Notes: generated from the letters alone by a model not told the origin. DNA of 64,000 nt from 12-FULL-44-12b sp964348525 (GCA_964348525.1 CAYGCY010000002.1:32435-96434), one strand, 5' to 3'; shown: positions 40,168 to 49,128, counted from the first letter of the stretch. A program made the numbers and translations.

Positions 40168-40791
40168 TTACCCTACAAAGACATCGTCATGCCCCATCAA
40201 GGTGGTGAGGCCCGTGGGCATCTTCGGAGTGGCGGAACGATCACCGACACGACGGACAGTGAACCCCGTCCTGTGCCAAGTGATAATTCTTCCCTCGTCA
40301 GAATGTGAGCCTGCAGGCTTCACGGTAATCGAATCACCGATTCGCATGATTTGCAGAATTTCCTCCACCTCGAACTCGTGCCCGTTAATCTTCTGACGAG
40401 CAAGACCTTTGAGGAGAGGCCTCTGCACTTTCTCCGAGCGCCTGATTGGCGCGTGTCGGAAAAACGAGCCGCCCTTCTTGTCATTCAAAGGCACAATCCC
40501 GTTTGGGTTGGCACTCGAAACGAGGAGAAGGGCTCGACGTTCATGCATTTCAGGAACTTCGAGAACAACCGTGTGGTCGTCGAGCTTCCTTGCAGAAGCC
40601 TCAATGACCATGTCGTTTTCCATCGTGGGAGAACTCTCGGTGCTCACAACAAGCCTCGCCGGCTGATCGCCAGGCTTCACGCTGTAGTCACCAAGCACTC
40701 GCTCGAAGCGGGTTACCTTAATGCCGTACACCACTTCCCCGACCTCGTGACCAGCTGGGTCATGCTTGAGGCAAAAACTAAAACAGAGCAA
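40168..40791 (-). CDS. 207-residue soluble protein, unknown
   Basis: Basic, beta-rich looking protein without membrane segments. It contains RPLLKGLARQKINGHEFEVE followed by ILQIMRIGDSITVKPAGS and ends MGHDDVFVG. The only in-frame initiator with a Shine-Dalgarno is a TTG at 40791 (AAGGAG eight bases upstream). The region is plainly GC-richer than both flanking genes. No family recognised. It has a dedicated terminator. The repeated short strands and the SITVKPAG-type segment could suggest a small barrel, but this is weak. Confidence 0.68.
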   Translation of the reverse strand: MLCFSFCLKHDPAGHEVGEVVYGIKVTRFERVLGDYSVKPGDQPARLVVSTESSPTMENDMVIEASARKLDDHTVVLEVPEMHERRALLLVSSANPNGIVPLNDKKGGSFFRHAPIRRSEKVQRPLLKGLARQKINGHEFEVEEILQIMRIGDSITVKPAGSHSDEGRIITWHRTGFTVRRVGDRSATPKMPTGLTTLMGHDDVFVG

Positions 40792-40908
40792 ACCTTACTC
40801 CTTTTCCTGTGGGTTTTGAAGGATTGAAATGTTCAATCCATTTGGGAGTATAACATAATTTTAAAGTTATGTAAATTAGATAATTTTATGTTATATTAGA
40901 GCCATATT

Positions 40909-41301
40909 ATGAAGAAATTAGTAAATATTTTAGACAAAATAGAAGACAAGGTTCGTGGAACGCTTTCTCGCCATCCCCTCATATATGCGCTCGCTGGGGC
41001 TGTCGGTATAGTCATGCTATGGAGAGGTATTTGGCACACTGCAGATGAGATACCATTCTTAAGCGGGCCCGTTTCTATTGTGATAGGCCTAACTATTCTT
41101 TTGATTACAGGAATTTTCGTATCCTCTTTCGTGGGCAACAGGCTCATACTTACAGGTCTTCGGGGTGAGAAAAAATTTACAGACAAAACCATAGAAGAAA
41201 TAGAAGACGAAGAAAAGGAAATAGAAAGAGACGAACGAAAAATTGAAAAGACCCTAGAAAAAATCCAGCAAGATATTAGTGAAATAAAAAAGGAACTATA
41301 A
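40909..41301 (+). CDS. Two-helix membrane protein with C-terminal coiled coil
   Basis: A 130-residue protein: amphipathic N-terminus, helices LIYALAGAVGIVMLWRGIW and PVSIVIGLTILLITGIFVSS, then a long, highly charged coiled coil from about residue 90 (Glu/Lys heptads, IEEIEDEEKEIERDERKIEK). Typical of uncharacterised CPR membrane proteins. Base composition matches the AT-rich core class even though it lies on the plus strand. A terminator follows directly. Confidence 0.82.
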   Translation: MKKLVNILDKIEDKVRGTLSRHPLIYALAGAVGIVMLWRGIWHTADEIPFLSGPVSIVIGLTILLITGIFVSSFVGNRLILTGLRGEKKFTDKTIEEIEDEEKEIERDERKIEKTLEKIQQDISEIKKEL

Positions 41302-41303
41302 AC

Positions 41304-41330
41304 AAAAAACCCGCTTTCGGCGGGTTTTTT
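41304..41330. terminator. Bidirectional terminator
   Basis: AAAAAACCCGC and GCGGGTTTTTT stem with a five-base loop, between convergent genes. Confidence 0.92.
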
Positions 41331-41347
41331 GTTTGGGTTATATTTCC

Positions 41348-41740
41348 CTACCCTCTTCTAAAAAGTTTTTTGTAGGTAAATCTTCCAACTGGCAAATAAG
41401 CTACTGCAAGGGATGCAATGAGAAGTACCATTTCAAATTCTGAAGCAGAAAAACCTTTTCCACCCTTAACAAACGCAATCGCTCCTATCATAATAGCCAC
41501 AAAGAACCATGCGATTTGTGTTGTCCATACTCCAAAGAACATCAAGATACCTCCTGCAAACTCTATAAGCGCAACTAAATAAGCAAACAAGACGGGCAAA
41601 CCTAGTGTGTCGAAGAATTGGATAGTCCCCGCCAAATTAGTGAGCTTCATCCAGCCGTGATAGGTAAAAACTATTGCCAGCGCCAAACGAATCAGAAAAT
41701 CTGCTATGTCGTGATTGTCTCTATTGAAATACTTTTCCAT
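41348..41740 (-). CDS. DoxX-family membrane protein
   Basis: A 130-residue four-helix protein. The N-terminal DFLIRLALAIVFTYHGWMKL has the Arg and the His-Gly-x-x-Lys of DoxX, followed by QFFDTLGLPVLFAYLVALIEFAGG and two further helices. DoxX proteins have been linked to membrane redox systems; no partner oxidase is seen here. Normal length. Confidence 0.9.
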   Translation of the reverse strand: MEKYFNRDNHDIADFLIRLALAIVFTYHGWMKLTNLAGTIQFFDTLGLPVLFAYLVALIEFAGGILMFFGVWTTQIAWFFVAIMIGAIAFVKGGKGFSASEFEMVLLIASLAVAYLPVGRFTYKKLFRRG

Positions 41741-41803
41741 AAACTTTAATTTTATTTTTAACTGCTCGGAATTATAACACCTGAAATTATCTTATAAAAG
41801 AAA

Positions 41804-41831
41804 AGAGCGACGACCACATGGTCGTCGCTCT
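41804..41831 (-). terminator. Terminator of the SPFH gene
   Basis: AGAGCGACGACCA and TGGTCGTCGCTCT stem with a two-base centre, then TTTTCTTTT on the minus strand. Confidence 0.9.
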
Positions 41832-41856
41832 GTTTGTACAAAATTCTACATCTAGA

Positions 41857-43908
41857 CTACTTGTCCGAATCCGCCTTTGCAGGCTTGGCCTCGGACTTCG
41901 GCGCGTTGTTGGCAACGAGCTGGGCGAGCAGAATGTTCACGAGTGAACCACCACTTGCGCCCTCGCCACCACCGCTCGCCACGATTTCCGGGACGAGCTT
42001 GAAGCCACTACCGGCGAGCGCGCGGGCCACTTCGACCATCGCGTACTTGTCCGGATCCATGGCCTCAGTCTTGCGCTTGATGACATCCGCCTCAGCCGTG
42101 CCGACCGCAAGGATCTTCACGCCCTCAGCGTCACCAACCATCTTCAACACCTCGGCATCAGCCCCAGCATTGATGGTCTTCGACTTGGCATCGCCTTCAG
42201 CCGTCTTGACCTTGGCGCTCGCAGTAAACTCAGCGATCTGAACTTTCCGCTCCGCAGTCACTACTTCCGGCTGCGTGTCGGCCATCGCTGTCGCCTGCTG
42301 GAGATCCTTGCGGACCACCTGCGCCTCGCGCTGGGTCTCGAACGTCACACGCTGTTGCTGAGCAATCTTGCGATCGGTCAGCGTCTTCATGAGATCGTCC
42401 GGCGGCACGATGTCACCGATCAGGGTGTCCACCGCGACAACGTTGTACTCCTTGAGAGTGTTGCTGATGCGATCCTTCGCCTCGTTCTGCCGTTCGACTC
42501 GCTTGTTCAGGAAGTCGATGACGTCAGAGCTCTGCGCGGCATTGCGGAAGTCGTTGCCGATGGTCGGTTCGAGCACCTGCGTCACCAGATTCGACATGTT
42601 CCCGAAACGAGCGATGACCTTGGGGGCCTCACTGCGCGGGATGTGAATGATCTGGGAGACGTCCATGTTGAACTTGAAGCCATCGGACGAACGAACCGTA
42701 ATGGTGCTCAGGTTCTTGTCGAGGTTGTGAGCCTCCGTCTTGCCGGTCGCCCAGTTGAGGACGACGTTCGCCGTTGGCACCAGTTCGACCTTGTGAGTAT
42801 AGGGGTTGATGGGATACTTGCCCGGATCGAGAGGCTCGACCCAAACGCCCTTCTGCCCCTTTGACACAAGGTTACCGTGCTTAAACGCATCACCCGTTAC
42901 ATCCCGACCTTCCTCGCCCACGTAGGCGATAACTACGCCGACATGAGCGATTGGAATGTCAGTCATCGGCTTCAACTCAACCGTCGCAAAACGAGGGTTG
43001 GTGAAGTAGCGACCAGCTCGAAGCACATCAACCTGCAGGCCCTTGAACCCTCCGTTGTTAACGAAGGACTGGGGGCTCTGGAAGCTTTCGTGGTCTTCGA
43101 CGATCTTGCCGGCAATTTCGCCGGACGGAAGCTGTTTGCCTTCCTTGGTCGTCACGACACCGATCATGTTGTCCGGAATTTCCGTGACTTCGGCCATCTC
43201 GATGTTGAACAGAACGGGGTTGATACGATACGTCCCTTCCGGAACGATACGCATCTGCGGGCCACGTTCGCCACCGTTCTCCAAGAACAGTTGCGCGTTT
43301 TGGAACAGGTCGCAATCAACGACCTTGCCAAGAACGCGTCCGCCAGAGAGAGGCTTGCCATCACGCGCCTCCACGACACCGATCATGCCCTTGGGCACAA
43401 TCGTCATCGAAGCTGTGCGGATGGTAAACACGTTCTTGTTGATACGCCATGTTCCAGGGGGAATGATGGCCATTTGCGGGCCACGCTCGCCATTGTTCGT
43501 GAGGAACGCGCGAGCATCCTGGAAGTTGTCACACTCAACCTCACGACCAATAATTCGGCCGTCAGGAAGCGGGTGACCATCGCAGGATTCAACCACACCG
43601 ATCTGCCCCGCAGGAATGACGGTGAGGTCTTCAACCTCGACCTTGTATTGCCACGGCCAGTAGAAGAAGTGCAGCCCCGGCGCAAGCGTGTCAGCTTGGA
43701 TGCCGGCTTCGCCCCTAAGGGCGATGATCTTGCCCGGAGGCAACTCCTTGTTGGCCCCGAAGAGTACGAACTTCTTCGTAACCATGCCGATCGCGTCGTC
43801 CGGAATGACAATCACTCCGAGAAGACGAAGAACGGGCTTGTAGGCCACGATTACCGCGATGAGTACAAGTACCCACCAGTAACCGAGTAGCCAGCTAAGG
43901 CTTCCCAT
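41857..43908 (-). CDS. SPFH/flotillin-like protein with N-terminal repeats
   Basis: A 683-residue membrane-anchored scaffold-type protein. A helix at MGSLSWLLGYWWVLVLIAVI is followed by three repeats of about 75-80 residues sharing IGVV, a GR/GE..G segment, an FQ motif, an NNG/NGGxRGPQ motif and YRIN-type ends. The SPFH core runs about 400-530, then an Ala/Glu-rich coiled coil (flotillin-like) and a Gly/Ser/Ala tail. Met 43908 is chosen because a promoter (TTGACA, 17, TATCTT) covers the longer frame and GGAGC lies before this ATG. Strongly GC-rich, unlike adjacent doxX. It shares a divergent regulatory region with the zinc-ribbon repeat gene. Confidence 0.88.
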   Translation of the reverse strand: MGSLSWLLGYWWVLVLIAVIVAYKPVLRLLGVIVIPDDAIGMVTKKFVLFGANKELPPGKIIALRGEAGIQADTLAPGLHFFYWPWQYKVEVEDLTVIPAGQIGVVESCDGHPLPDGRIIGREVECDNFQDARAFLTNNGERGPQMAIIPPGTWRINKNVFTIRTASMTIVPKGMIGVVEARDGKPLSGGRVLGKVVDCDLFQNAQLFLENGGERGPQMRIVPEGTYRINPVLFNIEMAEVTEIPDNMIGVVTTKEGKQLPSGEIAGKIVEDHESFQSPQSFVNNGGFKGLQVDVLRAGRYFTNPRFATVELKPMTDIPIAHVGVVIAYVGEEGRDVTGDAFKHGNLVSKGQKGVWVEPLDPGKYPINPYTHKVELVPTANVVLNWATGKTEAHNLDKNLSTITVRSSDGFKFNMDVSQIIHIPRSEAPKVIARFGNMSNLVTQVLEPTIGNDFRNAAQSSDVIDFLNKRVERQNEAKDRISNTLKEYNVVAVDTLIGDIVPPDDLMKTLTDRKIAQQQRVTFETQREAQVVRKDLQQATAMADTQPEVVTAERKVQIAEFTASAKVKTAEGDAKSKTINAGADAEVLKMVGDAEGVKILAVGTAEADVIKRKTEAMDPDKYAMVEVARALAGSGFKLVPEIVASGGGEGASGGSLVNILLAQLVANNAPKSEAKPAKADSDK

Positions 43909-43976
43909 CTGTTTTGCTCCTGTTTCTGATTGTAGATTATGAAGAACAGAGCTGGGTAATTCCCAGTCCGCGCTTG

Positions 43977-44065
43977 AAGATAGCACTATGTTGACTCTTT
44001 GTCAAGAGTGTTTTATTCGCTCGTATTTGACTAATTTAAATAATATGATATAAGTCAACATAGTG
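43977..44065. promoter_or_regulatory. Divergent promoters with a 13-bp inverted operator
   Basis: Minus-strand promoter: TTGACA at 44000-44005, 17-base spacer, TATCTT at 43977-43982. Plus-strand promoter: TTGACT at 44027-44032, 16-base spacer, TATAAG at 44049-44054. CACTATGTTGACT (43984-43996) and its exact reverse complement (44053-44065) lie one in each promoter, in the spacer of the first and at the start site of the second. TTGAC/GTCAA also forms a small palindrome at 43991. This suits a shared regulator controlling both genes; no regulator was identified. Confidence 0.7.
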
Positions 44066-44100
44066 TTCTTTTCATCACAACCCGCAATACGGAGCATAAG

Positions 44101-44970
44101 ATGATCCTCGACCTATTAAGAAAGCTGTTTGGTGGCAACTCAAAGCGCACGAAAAACAAATCTCGCGCCAGAACAATTCCACCACAGTGGGAACCCCCGA
44201 CCGAGACACATCGTCCGGCAGAGCCCGCTCTCAGCGATGCCGACACTTTCCTACAATCAACGATCCCCTCTTCTGTTGAAGAGGTGGACGAAGTTGAGGT
44301 ACCGTCGACAGATGAAGCCTCGAAAGATGAGCTGAAGACGCGTCTCGCAACTGCGAACGATTTCAATTCATGTGTGCAAATCGCAGACGAGGCCGCAGAA
44401 AACGACTTCGAGGAACTCGAGGATCTAGCGTTAAGAAAGGCGCTTGAACTAGCCTCAACCCCCGAAGAGTGCCAAGAGGTCTACGACAGATCTCCTCAGG
44501 ATGGTGAGGTGGAAAAACTCTCTACTGACAAGCAAGAGGGGTTCTTCCTCAGGAGATTGGAGGGTGCCACTACTGTAGCGGAGTGTCTTAAAATCGAGCG
44601 TGAAGCTAACAGCGATTTCGATTTCACCCTCGATTTGGGTATTGTCATCAACAGGGCTCTCGAGCTTGCTTCGTCTGCCGACGAGTGCATGGACATTCTC
44701 GAGGATCGCGACTTTGATGATGATGAGAACAATGACGAGCATGTGGAACTAGAAGATAGGGTCTACATGAAGCTCATTGGGTTCTTCACCACCGTAGATG
44801 AGTGCGTCGAATTCTGGGGGGACTACGAAAACGACGCCCCATACTTTCGAGCTGCAGTATGCAGAGCGGCCGACATCATCAGATCTAGGACATGCCCTGT
44901 ATGCGGTACCATGTATCCGTCTGAGGCGCAGTTCTGTCCGAAAGACGGAACAACCCTCGGTAATGCGTGA
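44101..44970 (+). CDS. Repeat protein with C-terminal zinc ribbon
   Basis: A 289-residue acidic protein. After a basic N-terminus and a linker, five helical repeats of 33-39 residues (about 80-255) share an (A/T)(S/T)xx-Glu-Cys pattern, for example STPEECQEV, TTVAECLKI, SSADECMDI and TTVDECVEF, with Cys at 91, 124, 162, 196 and 235. The C-terminus TCPVCGTMYPSEAQFCPKDG is a zinc ribbon. I know no family with this repeat. GC-rich. It is transcribed divergently from the SPFH gene under a common operator, so the two products may work together at the membrane. Confidence 0.82.
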   Translation: MILDLLRKLFGGNSKRTKNKSRARTIPPQWEPPTETHRPAEPALSDADTFLQSTIPSSVEEVDEVEVPSTDEASKDELKTRLATANDFNSCVQIADEAAENDFEELEDLALRKALELASTPEECQEVYDRSPQDGEVEKLSTDKQEGFFLRRLEGATTVAECLKIEREANSDFDFTLDLGIVINRALELASSADECMDILEDRDFDDDENNDEHVELEDRVYMKLIGFFTTVDECVEFWGDYENDAPYFRAAVCRAADIIRSRTCPVCGTMYPSEAQFCPKDGTTLGNA

Positions 44971-44977
44971 TTTACAC

Positions 44978-45015
44978 AACCGCCAAGTAGCGAAAGCGAA
45001 AGGCGGTTTTCTTTT
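44978..45015 (+). terminator. Intrinsic terminator
   Basis: AACCGCC and GGCGGTT stem with an inner short stem, then TTCTTTTT. Confidence 0.85.
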
Positions 45016-45038
45016 TAAAATGATAAGATGTTATCTGT

Positions 45039-45161
45039 ATGATGTACGGACAATACGGAGGAGTGGCAAGCGCAGGATCTTTTAGTTTTCTTCTAGGACT
45101 TGTTTTCCTAGCAGACATGATCCTACTTGGAGTATTTCTCTGGAAACATATAACTAAATAA
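45039..45161 (+). CDS. Tiny single-helix membrane protein
   Basis: A 40-residue protein, MMYGQYGGVASAGSFSFLLG then LVFLADMILLGVFLWKHITK: Gly/Tyr-rich N-terminus and one transmembrane helix. No Shine-Dalgarno is seen before either of the two adjacent ATG codons; a leaderless message from a TTATCT box is possible. The real start might be the second ATG. Unknown function. Confidence 0.5.
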   Translation: MMYGQYGGVASAGSFSFLLGLVFLADMILLGVFLWKHITK

Positions 45162-45215
45162 CGAGAGATTACTGTTTAATCTCGCACAAAGACAACCAGA
45201 TTGTTTGTCTTATTT

Positions 45216-46358
45216 TTATTTCTCAGAATCAATTACCATATAGGAAACTCCAAGGGCAGTTCCTTCGAAAGTAGGATGCTCTATAAAAGAAGTTCCGGAG
45301 AAAATTTCACGCAAAGCACTTAGTAAAAATGGCGATTGAGTTATTCCGCCATCAACCACAATAGAGTTTGGAAAAACAGGAAGCATCGCTATCCATGGCT
45401 TTAGGCTTAAAGCAATTTCCTTTGTAATACTCTCTAGAGAAATTTTTTGCTCAAGGAGGCGCGCAACATTTTGCCCAAACTCCCCTACTTTGGCCTCAAG
45501 AGAATACATGGCTCCGGTTTTTGTGGGCAGAAGCGTGGTAAAAAAATTATCTTTAACTTCAAAGCCACTCTTAAGGTGTTGCATTAAGAAAGTGCCCGTA
45601 CCAAAAGTTATTTTTGTATCAATTCCTTGTCTTAATGCGCCATACATACTCGCTTGCTGGTCTCCACTAACTGCAACAAGTGGCACAGACTCCCCAAGAA
45701 TCGAACTATCGAGAGTCCCAAATTTAGATAAAGACGGTTTTGCTTCCGGAGTATTTTTTATTTTTATTTTCCACACATCAAACAGTTCTTTATCCCAAGA
45801 CAAATCTCTAATATTGAAAAGCATAGTTCGTGAAGCGTTTGTATAGTCAGTAGCATAAGGCTGTTCACTTAACAAATTCCACATAACCCAAGTGTCTACT
45901 GTCCCCCACAACAAATTTTCGTCCGTATTTATATTTTCAAGTATCCAAGAGAGTTTGGAAGCAGAAAAATAGGGCGACATTAAGAGACCTGTTTTTTCTC
46001 TCACTATTTTTTCATATTCTCCTCTTAAATTTTCACACTTTTCGCTTCCCCTATTGTCTTCCCATAAAATGGCTGGGTACACCGGCTCTCCTGTGTCTTT
46101 GTTCCATACAATGACGGTCTCTCTTTGGACGGTCATCCCCATACCTTTTATATCTTCAACATTTAACCTGCTATTTTTAAACGCTTCTTTTAAAACTTCT
46201 TTTGAGGCAGAGAGAATTTCTTTTGGGTCTTGCTCAAATCTACCGTTTTCCGTTTTTTTAGATATTTCTTTTCTCGCGCTAGAAATTATTTTCGACGACT
46301 CATCAAAAATGATGGCCTTTATATTTGTGGTACCAATATCTAAGACTAGGCTATTCAT
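45216..46358 (-). CDS. FGGY-family carbohydrate kinase, short
   Basis: An ATP-dependent sugar or polyol kinase of 380 residues, against about 490-500 for glycerol or xylulose kinases. N-terminal phosphate motif LVLDIGTTNIKAIIFD, the GlpK-like NGRFEQDPKEIL and QRETVIVWNKDTGEPVYPAI, a GTGTFLMQH loop and a C-terminal VVDGGITQSPFLLSAL all fit. Most similar in wording to glycerol kinase. The shortening falls in the second half, where about 100 residues of the family fold are absent. Substrate uncertain. Confidence 0.88.
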   Translation of the reverse strand: MNSLVLDIGTTNIKAIIFDESSKIISSARKEISKKTENGRFEQDPKEILSASKEVLKEAFKNSRLNVEDIKGMGMTVQRETVIVWNKDTGEPVYPAILWEDNRGSEKCENLRGEYEKIVREKTGLLMSPYFSASKLSWILENINTDENLLWGTVDTWVMWNLLSEQPYATDYTNASRTMLFNIRDLSWDKELFDVWKIKIKNTPEAKPSLSKFGTLDSSILGESVPLVAVSGDQQASMYGALRQGIDTKITFGTGTFLMQHLKSGFEVKDNFFTTLLPTKTGAMYSLEAKVGEFGQNVARLLEQKISLESITKEIALSLKPWIAMLPVFPNSIVVDGGITQSPFLLSALREIFSGTSFIEHPTFEGTALGVSYMVIDSEK

Positions 46359-46376
46359 ATAATGCCTATTCTACAT

Positions 46377-48170
46377 TTAGCTTTCTCTTTTTGCTCTTGC
46401 TCTATCAAGCTCAGTCAAAAATTGTTTTCGTATTCTCGCATCTACCGGAGTGATTTCTAAATATTCATCGTCTGTTATTACCTCTAGCCCTTTTTCAATA
46501 GTTATTTCGTGTGGAGGAGTAAGACGTATGGCCTCGTCAGAGCCACTAGCTCGCATGTTTGTAAGCTGTTTACCTTTGCAGGGGTTAACGGGCATTTCTT
46601 CACCTTTAGATGTGTTGCCGATTACCATTCCCTCATACACTTCAGTACCTGGACCAATGTAAAGCTCACCTCTGTCTTGTAAATTGAACAGTGCAAAACC
46701 AAGTGCTTTTCCTGCTGTCATCGCAATCATAGAGCCAGTAGGACGCTTCACTATTTCGCCTGCAAGTGGTTTGAAACCAATAAAACGAGAAGACAAAATC
46801 CCCTCACCTTTCGTTTCAATAATAAATTGGTTTCTGTATCCCAAAAGACCACGAGTTGGTCCTTCGAATATCATTCGCACTGTGTTGCCATGAACTTTCA
46901 AATCGTGCATCACACATGCGCGCTTCCCAAGACGCTCTATTATCGCTCCTTGATACTCGCTCGGCGTGTCTACTACTATTTCTTCGAAAGGCTCGAGCTG
47001 TACACCATTTTCTTCATGCATTATCACGTGAGGCTGGGAGACTTGAAGCTCATACCCTTCACGGCGCATATTTTCCAAAAGTATTGCTATGTGGAGTTCT
47101 CCACGTCCAGACACTTTAAAACTATCAGCGTTACTAAAATCTACTCGAAGGCCCACATTCACTTCGAGCTCTCTTTCTAGCCTTTCTCTAATCTGGCGAG
47201 ACGTTACAAATTTACCCACGCGCCCTGCGAAAGGAGAATTGTTTACCAAAAAATTCAAAGTAATTGTGGGCTCGTCCACAGCAATGGCAGGAAGTGCTTC
47301 CACGCTCTCATCTGTAGTTATGGTTTCGCCTATGTCTATATCTGGAAGCCCCGCTATCATCACAATATCTCCCGCCGTCGCAGACTGCTCCTCTTCTTTT
47401 TGTATGCCTTTAAATGTAAATATTTTTGTAATTTTACCTGTGCGTTTTTCGCCTGTAGCTTTTTTTATAAAAACGCTAGCTCCAGTCTGAAGCTCTCCTT
47501 CATATACACGGGCAATGGCCAAGCGACCCAAGAAATTGTCATAGCCCAAATTAAATGGCTGAAGGCGCGCTGGCTTGTTCAAAAGTTCTTTGTCTCCTGC
47601 TGGATGCACTTTTTCAAGAATGACATCAAGAAGCGGGGTCAAATCTTTTGATTCATCTGCCAACTTTCTTTTGGCCATTCCTTCGCGACCTATTGCATAT
47701 ACAACAGGAAAATTCGCCTGCTCGTCATTAGCCCCCAATTCTAGAAAAAGTTCTAGCACCAATTCCTCTGCTTTGTGCGGATCGGCTGCAGGCTTGTCTA
47801 TTTTGTTTATTACCACTATCGGCTTGAGACCGAGTTCCAAAGATTTTTTCAAAACAAAGCGAGTTTGTGGCATAGGCCCTTCTTGCGCGTCTACCACCAA
47901 AAGCACCGAATCGATGGAGCGAAGTACTCTTTCCACTTCAGAGCCGAAGTCTGCGTGACCTGGGGTATCTACTATATTGATTTTTGTTCCTTTATATAAA
48001 ACGGATGTATTTTTTGAATATATAGTGATACCGCGTTCTTTTTCCAAAGTATTGGAGTCCATAGATACTCCCTCCTCTACCATTCCAGTCTGGCGCATTA
48101 TGGCGTCAGTCAGAGTGGTTTTGCCGTGGTCCACATGAGCAATGATGGCTATGTTTCGTATCTCAGTCAT
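46377..48170 (-). CDS. typA: Translational GTPase TypA/BipA
   Basis: Ribosome-binding GTPase involved in large-subunit assembly and stress adaptation. From MTEIRNIAIIAHVDHGKTTL the protein is 597 residues with G1-G5 (HVDHGKTTL, DTPGHADFG, NKIDKPAA), EF-G-like domains II, III and V and the BipA C-terminal domain. An in-frame Met 21 codons upstream would add unrelated hydrophobic residues, so I use 48170. Normal length. Confidence 0.97.
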   Translation of the reverse strand: MTEIRNIAIIAHVDHGKTTLTDAIMRQTGMVEEGVSMDSNTLEKERGITIYSKNTSVLYKGTKINIVDTPGHADFGSEVERVLRSIDSVLLVVDAQEGPMPQTRFVLKKSLELGLKPIVVINKIDKPAADPHKAEELVLELFLELGANDEQANFPVVYAIGREGMAKRKLADESKDLTPLLDVILEKVHPAGDKELLNKPARLQPFNLGYDNFLGRLAIARVYEGELQTGASVFIKKATGEKRTGKITKIFTFKGIQKEEEQSATAGDIVMIAGLPDIDIGETITTDESVEALPAIAVDEPTITLNFLVNNSPFAGRVGKFVTSRQIRERLERELEVNVGLRVDFSNADSFKVSGRGELHIAILLENMRREGYELQVSQPHVIMHEENGVQLEPFEEIVVDTPSEYQGAIIERLGKRACVMHDLKVHGNTVRMIFEGPTRGLLGYRNQFIIETKGEGILSSRFIGFKPLAGEIVKRPTGSMIAMTAGKALGFALFNLQDRGELYIGPGTEVYEGMVIGNTSKGEEMPVNPCKGKQLTNMRASGSDEAIRLTPPHEITIEKGLEVITDDEYLEITPVDARIRKQFLTELDRARAKRES

Positions 48171-48295
48171 AAATAAATATAAAATGCGCCCGAAGGCGTG
48201 CCAAGACAATAACATAAAAACCCGAAAAATCAATTAGCCTACTAGCCATAATTAAACCTACAAAAGCTAAAATTCTTGTTTCCAAAATTAGTTTA

Positions 48296-48324
48296 TTGAC
48301 ATTTTTGATGATTTATGTTTATAT
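48296..48324 (+). promoter_or_regulatory. Sigma70-type promoter
   Basis: TTGACA, 17-base spacer, TTATAT, 45 bases before the beta-barrel-like gene. Confidence 0.8.
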
Positions 48325-48369
48325 TCTTGTTAGAAACAAGTACCACACATTCACCACAACGAGGACGAG

Positions 48370-49110
48370 ATGCGGATAATGACGATGTTGATCGTGTGGT
48401 TCCTGGGAATGCCCTGGAACCTCAGTGCACAGAACAGCGAAGGTCCGCTCAATGCGAGTGTCTCCAACTTCGGCACAAGCTTCACGTTTGGCCCATCAAC
48501 AATTTGCAAGGGCTGTGTGCAGACCGAACTCGGAACGCTCTCGATTGAGAGGAGTCACACAATCTCCTCCATGATCACAGTTGCTCCATTCACGAGAACA
48601 GACGTCTCGATCTCTTCAAACTTGCTCGAAAGCACTTCGAGCAACGGCAAGAGGCAGAGCGCTCTCGGAAAGCGGGTCGATGTGATCATCCGGCAAAGTG
48701 TGCCGGCGGGCAAGAGCATTGCTTTCACAATCGCTCCGCGATTTGCGTCAGCTGACGGAGCATCAGGCATTGGTGGAAGCCTTGTGGCCCAATACGTTAA
48801 AAACCAGATTGTGACGGTTTTCAACGCAACGGCGATTCAAAGCCCATCCGAGTCAGCATACATTCCAAGGCTCGACGAACAACTCGCACTCAACGTGTCG
48901 CGCATGCTCGGAAGTCGTGGGGCAAGCGTCTTCACTGGTGCTTATGCACGCAATGCAGACGACAGCGAGACTGTCGGCCTCGAGGGAGGGTTCGTGTATC
49001 CATTTCGAAATGGACAACTCGAATTTGCCACCGAGTACCTCAATACTGCCGGAGTCACAAGCTGGCAGTATCAAATGCGTGTTACAAAAAACTGGGGAAA
49101 GTGGTTTTAG
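48370..49110 (+). CDS. Secreted beta-rich protein, outer-membrane-barrel-like
   Basis: A 246-residue precursor with a signal peptide (MRIMTMLIVWFLGMPWNLSA, cut before QNSEG). The mature part alternates polar and hydrophobic residues in short strands and ends TKNWGKWF, with aromatic residues at the C-terminus as in Gram-negative outer-membrane barrels. A single Cys pair (ICKGC) lies near residue 45. No catalytic motif. CPR cells are not known to have a classical outer membrane, so the fold or the origin of the gene is of interest. GC-rich, with its own promoter and terminator. Confidence 0.72.
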   Translation: MRIMTMLIVWFLGMPWNLSAQNSEGPLNASVSNFGTSFTFGPSTICKGCVQTELGTLSIERSHTISSMITVAPFTRTDVSISSNLLESTSSNGKRQSALGKRVDVIIRQSVPAGKSIAFTIAPRFASADGASGIGGSLVAQYVKNQIVTVFNATAIQSPSESAYIPRLDEQLALNVSRMLGSRGASVFTGAYARNADDSETVGLEGGFVYPFRNGQLEFATEYLNTAGVTSWQYQMRVTKNWGKWF

Positions 49111-49128
49111 CCTCTCCCACAGCATGCG

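Noticed and set aside
42877..43890. A 337-codon open frame on the plus strand inside the SPFH gene
   Set aside because: It is antisense to a gene with clear SPFH domains; long antisense frames are expected in GC-rich coding DNA, and it has no Shine-Dalgarno or family features.
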